From: Georgenia satyanarayanai
Lineage (GTDB): Bacteria > Actinomycetota > Actinomycetes > Actinomycetales > Actinomycetaceae
Reading direction: 5' to 3'
Assembly (NCBI RefSeq): GCF_023715365.1
Contig: NZ_JAMBNZ010000001.1
Coordinates: 1 to 64,000, forward strand
Length of the DNA stretch: 64,000 bases
Under the pieces are notes generated by a model. The model searched no databases and was not told the origin of the DNA. It saw only the letters and a program-made list of their open reading frames with translations. The stretch's first letter is position 1, and each line of letters begins with the position of its first letter. Position numbers and translations under genes: made by a program. Shown here one piece after another: positions 29,794-38,343 of this stretch.

Positions 29794-30582
29794 CTACTTG
29801 ACCCCGAAGTCGAAGGCGTTGCGGTGCAGGTCCCCGTACTTCTCCCGGAGGAAGTTCCCCGTCGTGGTGAGCTGAGCCGGGGTGCGGCTGTGCCGGCTCG
29901 TGTGGAGTGTCTTCGCCTGCGCGGCGAGGAGCCGCAGCTGCTCTGCGAGCTCCTCGTTGGGCGTACGTCCGTTGGGCTGGCGGCTCTCTACCATGTCCGG
30001 CGGGATGGCAAGGTACCCGCGCAGCACGCCGGGCAGGTACTCGCGCACCAGGGCGTCGAGCTCGTACTCGAAGCGCGGGTCGCGAGTCGGCTCGCGCCGC
30101 TCTGCCTCCACGACGCCGTCGAGCATCTGGCACGTCTCAAGGAATGTCGCGTAGGCGCCCGTCGGGAGCCGGAGCCGGTTCTGCTTGGCAGAGGCACCCA
30201 CCCAGGACAGCGCGGCGGCCCGCCCGTCCGCGCCCTCCAGCGCGGCTTCCGCCGGCGGCGCGTCCGCTACCCGACCCTGCCGAGACTCGACGGGCACGAA
30301 CCGGTGCCACCACCGCCGTCGGGCAGGGAGCCACAGGTCCCGCAGGTGCCAGGAGCGCACGGCCGAGACACCCATCGAGGCGAGGGCGAGCACACCGCCG
30401 AGGCCGATGATGTCGAGCACGAAGATGCCCGCCGCGAAGCCGGCGGCGTAGAGCAGGCCCTCGAGGATGACGCCGAGCTTCTTCTTCACCCCGCCGATGA
30501 GCAGGACGAGGTAGGCGATGAGGGGAAGGAAGAGGACAACGAGGCCCACCTTGAGGACGTTGCCCAGAGTCAGCCGTGACAT
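29794..30582 (-). CDS. Membrane protein, XpaC-like partner of TelA
   Basis: A 262-residue protein with two N-terminal membrane segments (VLKVGLVVLFLPLIAYLVLLIGG-like, and LLYAAGFAAGIFVLDIIGLGG), then a charged, helical cytosolic region ending TTTGNFLREKYGDLHRNAFD. It is 2 bases downstream of telA, which mirrors the xpaC-yaaN pairing in Bacillus; assignment to the XpaC group rests on that context and topology. Its 3' end is present in two further partial copies at 15.8 and 26.4 kb. Confidence 0.65.
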   Translation of the reverse strand: MSRLTLGNVLKVGLVVLFLPLIAYLVLLIGGVKKKLGVILEGLLYAAGFAAGIFVLDIIGLGGVLALASMGVSAVRSWHLRDLWLPARRRWWHRFVPVESRQGRVADAPPAEAALEGADGRAAALSWVGASAKQNRLRLPTGAYATFLETCQMLDGVVEAERREPTRDPRFEYELDALVREYLPGVLRGYLAIPPDMVESRQPNGRTPNEELAEQLRLLAAQAKTLHTSRHSRTPAQLTTTGNFLREKYGDLHRNAFDFGVK

Positions 30583-30584
30583 CG

Positions 30585-31814
30585 TCAGCTCCTTGGCTCG
30601 GGATCGGTGGTCGCGGCGTCGGAGGAGTGGCTGCGCTCGAGCTGCAGCCGCGCGCGGCCGACCTGCCCCTCGAGCACCTCGACCGTCTGCTTGATCGATC
30701 GAGTGGCCTCGACCTTGTACCGGTCGATCTCGTCCATCGCCTGGAAGACGTTGTCGAAGGCCTGCTGGAGCTTGGCCGGGTCGACGGTGGCCTGCGCTGC
30801 CTGCTGGTGGACGGCGGCGCCCTGGGACCGCAGCAGCTCGGAGGTCGAGAGGATCATGTCCGCGGTCGTCGAGTTGAGGGCCTCGATCTGCGCCAGCGTG
30901 ATCTGCTGCTGCGCGAGTGCCTGCGACACGATCACGGCCACCCGCAGCGCGGCAATCGTGGCGTCGAGCGCGCGGTCCACACCCTTGATGAGCTCGGTGT
31001 TGTTCTTCTTGACGACGTCGAGGGCCAGGTAGCCCTGGACGGAGACCGCCATCTGGGTCATGAGGTCCTGGTGGCGCTGGCGGACGTAGAAGAGCGCGTC
31101 GGTCTCGAGGGTGGTGGCGTCGTCGGTCTTGCCCTCGGTGCGGAGGGAGGCGATCCGCTGCTCGAGCCCGTCACCGAGCTCGCGGGCGAGGACTGCGTAG
31201 TTGGCGAGCTGCCCGAGCGCGGCCCACAGGGCGTCGCGCTCGGTCTGGATGGCGGCGTTGTCCATGCGCAGCTCGTCCTGGCCGCCCTTGAGCGCCTTGG
31301 TGATCGCGTCGAGCTGGTCCTGTGCGGACTCGTACTTGCGGAAGTACCGCTCGATCGCGTTGCCCTTGGGCAGGAACTTGAGGAGCCGCTTGCCGCCGGT
31401 GAGGTCGTGGCGCTTGGGGTCGAGGTCGGAGACGATCTGCCGCAACTCGGCCAGGCTCGCTCCGGTTCTCGACGCCGGATCCGCAGCGGACGCCGACGCC
31501 GCGGCTGCCGGCCGCTGGAGCATGCGGTTGGAGGAGTCCCCCGCCTGCCGCATCGTGTCCTCGCCCAGCTTGCTCAGCTGCGCGACCTTCGTCTGGAACT
31601 CCGGGCTGTGCAGCGGCGCGGCGAGGAGGTCGTCGAGAAACTCGCGCGCGGTGTCGGCATGCTTCTGCTGCGTCTCGGCGTCGACGAGGATGACGCCGCC
31701 GACCTTCTCCGGCTCACGCACCTCTACCTCGGCCGCCGGCGCAGGCGGCTCGAGCTGCAGCGGGTTCTCGACGGCGGGGGTCTGGTTCTGGCCAAGGTCG
31801 AGCGGGTTCGACAT
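30585..31814 (-). CDS. telA: TelA/YaaN-family toxic-anion resistance protein
   Basis: A 409-residue, mostly helical cytosolic protein of the TelA/KlaA family. Typical segments are LLKFLPKGNAIERYFRKYES, DALFYVRQRHQDLMTQMAVS and the conserved VKKNNTELIKGVDRA. ATG 31814 has a GGAG eight bases upstream; a GTG three codons earlier is possible. The family was linked to tellurite resistance but occurs more widely with envelope-stress genes. It forms an operon with the XpaC-like gene. Confidence 0.9.
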   Translation of the reverse strand: MSNPLDLGQNQTPAVENPLQLEPPAPAAEVEVREPEKVGGVILVDAETQQKHADTAREFLDDLLAAPLHSPEFQTKVAQLSKLGEDTMRQAGDSSNRMLQRPAAAASASAADPASRTGASLAELRQIVSDLDPKRHDLTGGKRLLKFLPKGNAIERYFRKYESAQDQLDAITKALKGGQDELRMDNAAIQTERDALWAALGQLANYAVLARELGDGLEQRIASLRTEGKTDDATTLETDALFYVRQRHQDLMTQMAVSVQGYLALDVVKKNNTELIKGVDRALDATIAALRVAVIVSQALAQQQITLAQIEALNSTTADMILSTSELLRSQGAAVHQQAAQATVDPAKLQQAFDNVFQAMDEIDRYKVEATRSIKQTVEVLEGQVGRARLQLERSHSSDAATTDPEPRS

Positions 31815-32311
31815 GCGGTGCACTCCTCAAGCGCTCGGGAATGCTCAGATTCTCTCAAATACACGGGCGAAGCGCCGCGAACGACCGAAACTTCCAACAG
31901 CGACGGCCACACCTTGGTGTGACGTCCAGGCAAGTCGCCCGGTGTTGGCCTCCCAAGTCCGTGACGGGAGAAGACCTCCGGTTGTGAACTCGAGGTGTCG
32001 AGTCCCGCCTGATCCGCAGCGGCCAAGATGCTACTGATCGAGCCTGACCGGGAAGAAGCGGGCCTACCGGTACCGCGCCTAAAGCCCAGCCGGCATGGCC
32101 GACCGCTACGGCCGCCCGCGCTTCAGCCCGACCAGGCCGCCACCGGTGCGCCGGAGCGTTTCGCTGACTGGCGACAACCGCTCGACCCGGTGCAGATCGC
32201 CGGCCGACCGGGCATACCGAAGCGCGTTCTCCGGAAGTCGGTCCCTGCTAGTCTCGGCCTGTGCGAAGCCGGGGGACCTTCGAGCTATGCCTACCGAAAG
32301 CGGGGTGAGAC
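31815..32311. other. Intergenic region between divergent telA and HD-domain genes
   Basis: About 500 bases with no convincing coding frame. It must carry the promoters of both divergent operons. A TAGTCT at 32249-32254 could be a -10 element for the HD gene, but no clear -35 accompanies it. Base composition falls toward the right, at the edge of the lower-GC pair. Confidence 0.5.
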
Positions 32312-33922
32312 GTGGAGGAAGCTGAGGCGCTCGTCTGCGCTCTGCGTGCCGAAGCGCAGAAGAACCAGGAGTTTGCGGCGCTGGCGAAGTCAGTCGACCG
32401 CGTCGTCGCGTTCCTCGAGGATTGGTGGCAGACGAACCATCAGCCGTGGTTCACCGACCACGGCCTTCGCCACTCCCGCGTAGTGGCGGAGTTAGCATTG
32501 AAGATGGCGCGGCTCATGGAAGCACACATCGCGCACCCATTGTCATTGCTCGAAAAGTACGCCCTCTGGGCAGCATCGATGCTGCACGACGTTGGCATGC
32601 AAATGCTGACGCACACACAAAAACCACTCGGCTCCATGAGTTCATCTGACCTGAACCAGGTACGTCATGAGCATCCCGCTCAGAGCGAACTCAAGATTTC
32701 GAGCGCTCCCAAAGAGTGCGGGCTACCCGACGACCTTCCACTGTCCGAGTGGATCGGCTCGATAGCGAGAGCGCACGGGACGAAGTACTACCGAGAGACC
32801 GTCAGCCAACAAACCGAAGTTGCATACGCACGGGGTGGCGCAATCCGGCTGCGCCTGCTGAGCGCGCTGGTACTTCTCGCAGATGAACTGGACCTGGAAT
32901 ACAGCCGCGCTGTGCCCAGTTCGGGCGATGTGCTCATGCCTGTCGTAAGCCAAGCTCATATGTTCAAACACCAATGCGTCGACGCCGTACGGGTCAGTGT
33001 CGACGCTTCCGGGCGCCTTCAAGTCGGCCTCTATCTCACGTTCAACGATTCGCTCGCTGTCGAGAACCAGCAAATGGTAGAGCGCTGGATCGTCGAGAAA
33101 CTACAGCAACAGATTGGCATGATTGAGCCTGAACTTGCCCAGGGCTTCCAGCGGGGGGAGCCGGTATCGCGTGCGATTCAACGAACAGTTCGCACCGCCC
33201 CTAACCGGGTCGTCCCGAGCCAGGACGCACTGAACATTATCGCCAAAGAAGTTGCGGAGAGCGCGCTTCTCAATCACCGCGTCGCTCACAAGACTGCCGT
33301 CGAGGCAGTCACTAGCGGTTCGGTAGTTACTATCATCGGCCAACTCAGCGCTGACCATTCCTTAGATCAGCACGGCCGTGAGGATTTGCTCGAGTCGGTC
33401 GCGCAGACAGTCCGTTGCGAAATGTCGGCCACGGTCTGGCGCGCTCAGGTAGGTCTTATAAATCTCGGCGCCAACGCCGAGGATATACTTACGGGCTGGC
33501 TGAACGCGGGAGGCGCTCAGTTTCGGCAAGTTCAAGGCCGCGAATCCCTGCTACAGCTCCTAATCGATCGCGTGGCAGCCGCTGACGTGAACGCGGTGAT
33601 CTTCGTAGCGCCACAAATTGACGCACTGACAGAAGGCGAAAGGACGTGGCTGCTAACCACGGCCATTCCGGCGATGCAAGCCAATGCCACCGACATCCGA
33701 TTTCTATTTTCAGCACAGGCGGCAGGCGGCATCCTCACAACGGCCGAGAACGCCACTACCGTAGCCACTGGCAATCCTTCAGATTCTGATGTAGCGGAGT
33801 ACTTAAGCCGCGTGATGCCGAATGAAGTAGCCAAGTCCATGCCGGCCGCCGAAAGTCTGTATGTCCATCATCGCCTTCTCTACCAGCGTCGCCAGCTGGC
33901 TCTCGCAGAGGGGGGCCTGTGA
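32312..33922 (+). CDS. HD-domain phosphohydrolase with degenerate NTPase region
   Basis: A 536-residue protein. The N-terminal 250 residues form an HD-type phosphohydrolase: metal ligands His 54 (HGLRHSRVV), His 92/Asp 93 (LHDVGMQM) and Asp 191 (LVLLADELDLE), as in the HD-CE class of bacterial conflict proteins. Residues 300-500 look like a STAND-type NTPase without the P-loop Lys: VVTIIGQLSADHSLDQ takes the Walker A place and VIFVAPQIDALTEGERTWLL the Walker B place, with DIRFLFSAQ after it. GTG 32312 follows GGGGTGAG. Its stop overlaps the GTG of the next gene. Codon use is clearly less GC-rich than around it. Confidence 0.75.
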   Translation: MEEAEALVCALRAEAQKNQEFAALAKSVDRVVAFLEDWWQTNHQPWFTDHGLRHSRVVAELALKMARLMEAHIAHPLSLLEKYALWAASMLHDVGMQMLTHTQKPLGSMSSSDLNQVRHEHPAQSELKISSAPKECGLPDDLPLSEWIGSIARAHGTKYYRETVSQQTEVAYARGGAIRLRLLSALVLLADELDLEYSRAVPSSGDVLMPVVSQAHMFKHQCVDAVRVSVDASGRLQVGLYLTFNDSLAVENQQMVERWIVEKLQQQIGMIEPELAQGFQRGEPVSRAIQRTVRTAPNRVVPSQDALNIIAKEVAESALLNHRVAHKTAVEAVTSGSVVTIIGQLSADHSLDQHGREDLLESVAQTVRCEMSATVWRAQVGLINLGANAEDILTGWLNAGGAQFRQVQGRESLLQLLIDRVAAADVNAVIFVAPQIDALTEGERTWLLTTAIPAMQANATDIRFLFSAQAAGGILTTAENATTVATGNPSDSDVAEYLSRVMPNEVAKSMPAAESLYVHHRLLYQRRQLALAEGGL

Positions 33923-35373
33923 CAACCGCCGATTTGATGGCGCATGCACGTGTCCTGAGCGTTCCTCCACTGTTTGACGAGGAGACCGCTAATGACCTCC
34001 TGTCCCGCCATATACCGGAGATACCATCCGGATCGAGGGTGCGGGCCCGAGGAGCTCTAGAAGAGCTTCGCCTCACCGGACTTGTCGTGCCAGCGGCGGG
34101 CGGCATGCGTGTGGTGGACCCCTTGCGGGCCGAGCTACGCGCAGAACTAAGCCAGTCCGATCCCACACGCTACAGGGAGGTGCTTTCCCATTTCGTTCAA
34201 CACGCTCGAAATGGCTTGGGCCCGACGCTAGAAGTTGCTCTAGGTCGCAGAGCCGCCGAGTTGAACGTGGCGGTCCAGGCGGCCGTGGCGAGCGATAGCC
34301 CCGGTGACTACGTCGAGTTGCTTGACAGAGTCATGCACGCGTCGCGTTCTGAGCGGCCAGCGGATGTCACCGCTGCAGCGCGAATGCTGCAGCAGCAACC
34401 GCGCAGCCCTCAGAGCGAACGGCATATCGCTTTGTTCCTCGGACTCCGGCTATGGCAGGAGGGCCACCGAGAATCCGCTATCCGCGAATTCGAACGAGTT
34501 ACACGACACCCGGAGTATGACACAGCGTTCGGCATAGCGAGTCATCTCATCGGCGCCTATCGGCACGATCGCGGAGACGACGAAGGTGCGCTTCCGTTCT
34601 TGCAACAGTCAATCGCAGCGCTGGACGCCACCGGAGACGCACGGGGGCTTCACCTAGCACTCACAACTTTGGGCCGCACCCTGCGTGACTTCGCCGCTGC
34701 GTCGGAGCTCGGTCGCGCCGATTCGTTCACCGATGCGCCACAGTCAGAGGTCCTAGACCTCTACGAGGAAGCGCTCGACGCACTCGAGCGCGCAGTCCTA
34801 ATTGCGGAGGAAGGACTCGCAGAAGGCCTGACCGCGTTGGTTCCCTTAGTGGAACTCGCCGTGACCTATCGCCGCATGGGTGCAATGGAGATGGCGGTAG
34901 CTACAGTCGAACAGAGCTTGGATTCGCTTGTCGAATCAGATCCGCACTCGACGTGGGCTCTGACGGTCGCCGCGAGTCTTTATAGAGAGCAGGGCAACGA
35001 CAGGGCAGCCGGCGACGCTATCGATCGTGCGGTTGCGCTCGCAAAGCGTAGCGGCACGGCCTCCCTTGATCTCGCCCGAGCACTTAACGTTCTAGCAACC
35101 ATCGAACGCAAGACACCAACTTCTCGCGACGCAGCGGTCCGGCATGCCGCAGAGAGCGTAGCGATGGGGCGCCAGTTGCATAACAACCGCCACACCTCTC
35201 AGGCATTGCACACATACGCACTCGCTCTGCTGGGTCGTGGGCAGGAAGACGACATTCAATCCGCGCGTCCGGCGCTCGACGAGGCGGAGAAGCTCTTGTT
35301 TGGCCTCGGTGACAAGCGGGGGCTCAATATGGTGCGCCGAACCCGGAAGGGATTCTTGAGGAAGTTCTCCTAG
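33919..35373 (+). CDS. wHTH-TPR protein paired with the HD-domain gene
   Basis: A 484-residue protein starting at a GTG that overlaps the previous stop by four bases. The first 80 residues resemble the winged helix of STAND/NLR proteins (LSVPPLFDEETANDLLSRHI, ALEELRLTGLVVPAAGGMRV). From residue 100 onward there are TPR-like helix pairs, for example RHIALFLGLRLWQEGHRESA, TVEQSLDSLVESDP and LDLARALNVLATIER. Together with the partner it looks like an NLR-type sensor split over two genes: HD effector and NTPase on one, wHTH and TPR sensor on the other. That interpretation is inference. Confidence 0.75.
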   Translation: MTTADLMAHARVLSVPPLFDEETANDLLSRHIPEIPSGSRVRARGALEELRLTGLVVPAAGGMRVVDPLRAELRAELSQSDPTRYREVLSHFVQHARNGLGPTLEVALGRRAAELNVAVQAAVASDSPGDYVELLDRVMHASRSERPADVTAAARMLQQQPRSPQSERHIALFLGLRLWQEGHRESAIREFERVTRHPEYDTAFGIASHLIGAYRHDRGDDEGALPFLQQSIAALDATGDARGLHLALTTLGRTLRDFAAASELGRADSFTDAPQSEVLDLYEEALDALERAVLIAEEGLAEGLTALVPLVELAVTYRRMGAMEMAVATVEQSLDSLVESDPHSTWALTVAASLYREQGNDRAAGDAIDRAVALAKRSGTASLDLARALNVLATIERKTPTSRDAAVRHAAESVAMGRQLHNNRHTSQALHTYALALLGRGQEDDIQSARPALDEAEKLLFGLGDKRGLNMVRRTRKGFLRKFS

Positions 35374-36161
35374 ACCTTCCTTGCACGGGCGTAACGTCCC
35401 TATGGCCGCCGCTGCCGGCCGACTGCCCCTCGCCCCCCCTGCAAAAGCTTCTCATCACGGACGGACACAGGCAAGAGTGGGCGTGCAGCTCGATGCGCCC
35501 ACGCGATATTTGCATCTATGCACCAAGTGATCTATCCGCCCATTCGCACACAAGGAAGCAAGCATCGTGAAAGTACAATCCTGCTTTCGCGTTCCATATC
35601 GCAAACTCTCGCTGTCACGCAGAATGGGACGGAGCAAGCGCGGAGGGAAGGTGCGGATCGCATTTCGCACGACGGTACAGATCGGAACGCGACTCCGGGA
35701 CCGCGGTCCCTCGTCTGCGGCACTCGAGAACTAAGCAGTAGCGGCGCTCGAAAAGTCAGCACTCTTCCGACGGTTGGGTTGTGATCACCATGGAGGGCCG
35801 GGCGTTCATCAGGTGGCTGGCCGTCAAGGGTGCGTCGAAGGCGGTGATCGCCAGGGGTTGGGGGTCTCGAGGAACACGCTCATCAAGGTCGTGGCTTCGA
35901 ACGGTCCACTGAAGCACGAACACAAGTAGGCCCGACGTCGTTCGCGCCGTATGAGATGTCAGTGCGACAGCTCCTGGAGACGTTAGCCATGCGACTGCTG
36001 GACGTGAGCGGCGAGCCAGCGCCGGCGGCGGTCCGTTCATAGCACGGGACTACCGGCGCAACCGGTGCACTGGTAAGGCGATCCCCCTCGGCTTCATGGC
36101 CCGATTTGACGTAACTGCCCTGCCCGTATTGCACTGTTAGCGACGGCTTGTCAACGCCGGT
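35374..36161. other. Gene-poor region with relic of an IS21 transposase
   Basis: About 790 bases with no intact gene. It is richer in A and T than the flanks. The only recognisable content is an IstA-like N-terminal remnant at 35790-35929; the remainder shows no similarity I can identify and no strong hairpin. Confidence 0.6.
35790..35929 (+). pseudogene. Frameshifted N-terminal remnant of an IstA-like transposase
   Basis: Starting at ATG 35790 the frame reads a helix-turn-helix lead (FIRWLAVKGASKAVIAR) and, after a one-base shift near 35858, GLGVSRNTLIKVVASNGPLK before a TAG. This resembles the IstA N-terminus (AIKAIAREVGVARNTVRAAL) of the intact element that follows in the opposite orientation. 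The rest of the gene is gone. Confidence 0.6.
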
Positions 36162-36202
36162 TGAAAACTGACCCCCTGTTGCCGGTTGAAAGTTGACCCC
36201 CT
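36162..36202. repeat. IS21 left inverted repeat
   Basis: Two tandem units with TGAAAACTGACCCCCTG and TGAAAGTTGACCCCCT. They match the right end (38303-38343) in inverted orientation with a few mismatches. Confidence 0.85.
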
Positions 36203-36220
36203 GCGGGGTTTTTCCGGTGG

Positions 36221-37006
36221 TCAGTTGCTGGTTCGTGCCGCTGGTGGCGGCGTGGTGCGGTGGCCGCGGGTGCGGTAGGAGTCTCCGTCCAGGGCGATGA
36301 CGTGGGCGTGGTGGACGAGGCGGTCGATGGTCGCGGCGGCGACGACGTCATCACCGAGGGTCTCGCCCCACCGGGAGAAGGTCAGGTTCGAGGTCACGAT
36401 CACCGAGCCGGTCTCGTAACGGGAGGCGATGAGCTGGAAGAACAGGGAGGCCGCGGTGGCGTCGAAGGGCAGGTAGCCGACCTCATCGATCACCAGGAGC
36501 CGGTAGCGGCCCAGCTTGCGCAGCTCGCGGTCCAGGCGGCCCTCGGCGTGCGCGGCGGCCAGCCGGGTGATCCATCCCGTGGCGGTGTCGAACGCGACGG
36601 GGTAGGACGCCTCGGCGGCCTTGATGCCCAGCGCGATGGCCAGGTGGCTCTTGCCGGTCCCGGGCGGGCCGAGCAGGACCACGTTCTCGCGTTTGGTGAT
36701 GAACGTGGTCGTGGCCAGATGGGCGATGAGGTCGCGGGTGGGGGCCGGGACGTGGTCGAAGGTGAAGTCCTCGATCGTCTTCACGGCTGGGAAGTGCGCC
36801 GCGGCGATCCGCATCCTGGTCCCGTTCGCGGTCCGGGAGGCGACCTGGCGGCCCAGGACGGCGGCGAGGTACTCCTCGTGGGACCAGCCCTCCTGACGGG
36901 CCTGGTCACCCAGCGCCGTGAAGGTCTCGGTGATCACCGGGGTCTTGAGCTCACGGGCCAGAAACGCGACTTCGCTGGCCAGGTCCTTGCGGGCGGTGGT
37001 GCTCAT
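36221..37006 (-). CDS. istB: IS21-family helper ATPase IstB
   Basis: A 261-residue AAA+ ATPase with Walker A LLGPPGTGKSHLAIAL and Walker B LLVIDEVGYLPF, and the arginine-rich C-terminal ending typical of IstB. ATG 37006 overlaps the istA stop and has a GGAGG upstream. IstB directs IstA to target DNA and stimulates transposition. Confidence 0.95.
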   Translation of the reverse strand: MSTTARKDLASEVAFLARELKTPVITETFTALGDQARQEGWSHEEYLAAVLGRQVASRTANGTRMRIAAAHFPAVKTIEDFTFDHVPAPTRDLIAHLATTTFITKRENVVLLGPPGTGKSHLAIALGIKAAEASYPVAFDTATGWITRLAAAHAEGRLDRELRKLGRYRLLVIDEVGYLPFDATAASLFFQLIASRYETGSVIVTSNLTFSRWGETLGDDVVAAATIDRLVHHAHVIALDGDSYRTRGHRTTPPPAARTSN

Positions 37007-38286
37007 CGCAGGACCTCCAGGTGCCGGCCCGAGCCCTTAACCGCGGCGGTGGCCGTGGTGGGCGGGGTGAGGGCGAAGAGGTCGTCGTAGTCCGACAGGG
37101 CCCGGACCCCGACCACCGCCCCGGCCTTGGCAGCCGGCCCACTCACTGCGGCCGAGCGGCCTCGGTAGCTCTGGCGCAGCACTCGCGCGGCGGTCACATG
37201 GGCCGGATCGGTGATCGTGCGGCGGGTGTCCCAGCAGCGCTCATGGGCGGCCACGACCTGCCCGGCGCAGGTCACCCTCACCTCGGTGAGGCCCGCGGTG
37301 ACGTCCACGAACCGGCCGATGACGGTCGGGTCGACGGAGTAGTCGTTGCCCAACACGCGCACGTAGTAGTCCCGGCCCAGCCGCACCCGGTCCCTCATAC
37401 CGACCGAGGGCGCGACCGGAGGCAGGTCCATCATCGCTGCTGCGTCGTTGCCGACCCGCAGCCCGGGCTGGGTCCCGGTTCGCCGCAGCACCCGCTGGTT
37501 CGCCCGCGGCAGCCACCGCTCGAGCTGGGTGTTGAAGTCGGCCGGCGAGGCGAAGGTCCGCCCGGGCAGGAACGAGGTCTGCAAGTAGCCGTTCGCGCGC
37601 TCGACCACGCCCTTGGCCTCCGGGTCACGGGGCCGGGTCTGGTAGATCCGAGTCCCCAGCGTCCCAGCGAACGCCCGCGCCCCAACGGTGAGCCGGTGGT
37701 GCTGGCCGATACCGGCCTCGTTGTCCCACACCAGCGTCTTTGGAACCGCGCCCAGAGTCCCGGACAGCAAGTGCCACATCCCCGCGAGCAGGTCCCCGGT
37801 CGTCCTTGAGGGCAGCAGCACGGCCATGATGAACCCCGACCACGCCGCGACCATCGTCAGCACCGGCGGGGCGGCCATCACCCCGGGGCTCACGGGCACG
37901 ATCTTGGCCGGGAACCACAGGTCGCACTGCACGATCTCCCCCGCCTGGTACTCCGTCCGGTCGGCCGGGTCCGCCGGCGCGAACAACGGCCGCAACTGCG
38001 CCACCCTCGCGCGCAGCACCGACGCCGAGTGCTCCCACCCGATCCGCTCCGCGATCACCGACGCCGGCATCGTCGGCGTCTGCGCCAACAACGCCCGAAT
38101 CTGCCCCTCGAAGGCATCCACACGCGACCCGGCCGGCTTGCGCTCGTACTTCGGCGGAGTATCCGCCGCCAACGCCGCCCGCACCGTGTTGCGCGCGACG
38201 CCCACCTCCCGAGCGATCGCCTTGATCGCCATGCCCTCCGACCGATGCAGCCGTCGGATCTCGGCCCAATCCTCCACGTTGATCAC
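37003..38286 (-). CDS. istA: IS21-family transposase IstA
   Basis: A DDE transposase of about 427 residues. It has the N-terminal HTH (AIKAIAREVGVARNTVRAAL) and the catalytic triad in IVQCDLWFP, LVWDNEAGIG and EAKGVVERANGYLQ. The start is taken at GTG 38286 (INVEDWAEIRRLHR follows), a typical IstA beginning; the frame is open to 38319, beyond the first repeat unit. All catalytic residues are in place, so the element could be active. Confidence 0.93.
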   Translation of the reverse strand: MINVEDWAEIRRLHRSEGMAIKAIAREVGVARNTVRAALAADTPPKYERKPAGSRVDAFEGQIRALLAQTPTMPASVIAERIGWEHSASVLRARVAQLRPLFAPADPADRTEYQAGEIVQCDLWFPAKIVPVSPGVMAAPPVLTMVAAWSGFIMAVLLPSRTTGDLLAGMWHLLSGTLGAVPKTLVWDNEAGIGQHHRLTVGARAFAGTLGTRIYQTRPRDPEAKGVVERANGYLQTSFLPGRTFASPADFNTQLERWLPRANQRVLRRTGTQPGLRVGNDAAAMMDLPPVAPSVGMRDRVRLGRDYYVRVLGNDYSVDPTVIGRFVDVTAGLTEVRVTCAGQVVAAHERCWDTRRTITDPAHVTAARVLRQSYRGRSAAVSGPAAKAGAVVGVRALSDYDDLFALTPPTTATAAVKGSGRHLEVLR

Positions 38287-38302
38287 TCCCTCACTCTGTC
38301 CG

Positions 38303-38343
38303 AGGGGGTCAACATTCACTCGGCACCAGGGGGTCAGTCTTCA
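38303..38343. repeat. IS21 right inverted repeat
   Basis: The complement reads TGAAGACTGACCCCCTG and then TGAATGTTGACCCCCT. The outermost TGA is also the stop codon of mod. Confidence 0.85.

Larger units (their letters stand above)
36162..38343 (-). mobile_element. IS21-family insertion sequence, intact
   Basis: An element of 2182 bases with istA and istB in ATGA overlap and related ends: TGAAAACTGACCCCCTG on the left and TGAAGACTGACCCCCTG, read inward, on the right, each followed by a second copy with TTGACCCCC. Such repeated ends are normal for IS21. No target duplication is visible (left flank CGCCGGT, right flank CGCGGCAT). The right end coincides with the stop codon of the mod gene. Confidence 0.88.

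Noticed and set aside
35374-35790. Possible small RNA or tRNA in the AT-richer gap
   Set aside because: No cloverleaf or T-tract hairpin was seen on reading both strands.
35883-36161. Minus-strand frame that could continue mod beyond the IS21 element
   Set aside because: The frame is open across the left flank, but it overlaps the IstA-like remnant on the other strand, has no methyltransferase features, and no target duplication shows the two flanks were once joined.
36162-38343. Target site duplication for the IS21 element
   Set aside because: The bases directly outside the two ends differ (CGCCGGT and CGCGGCAT), so no duplication is claimed.
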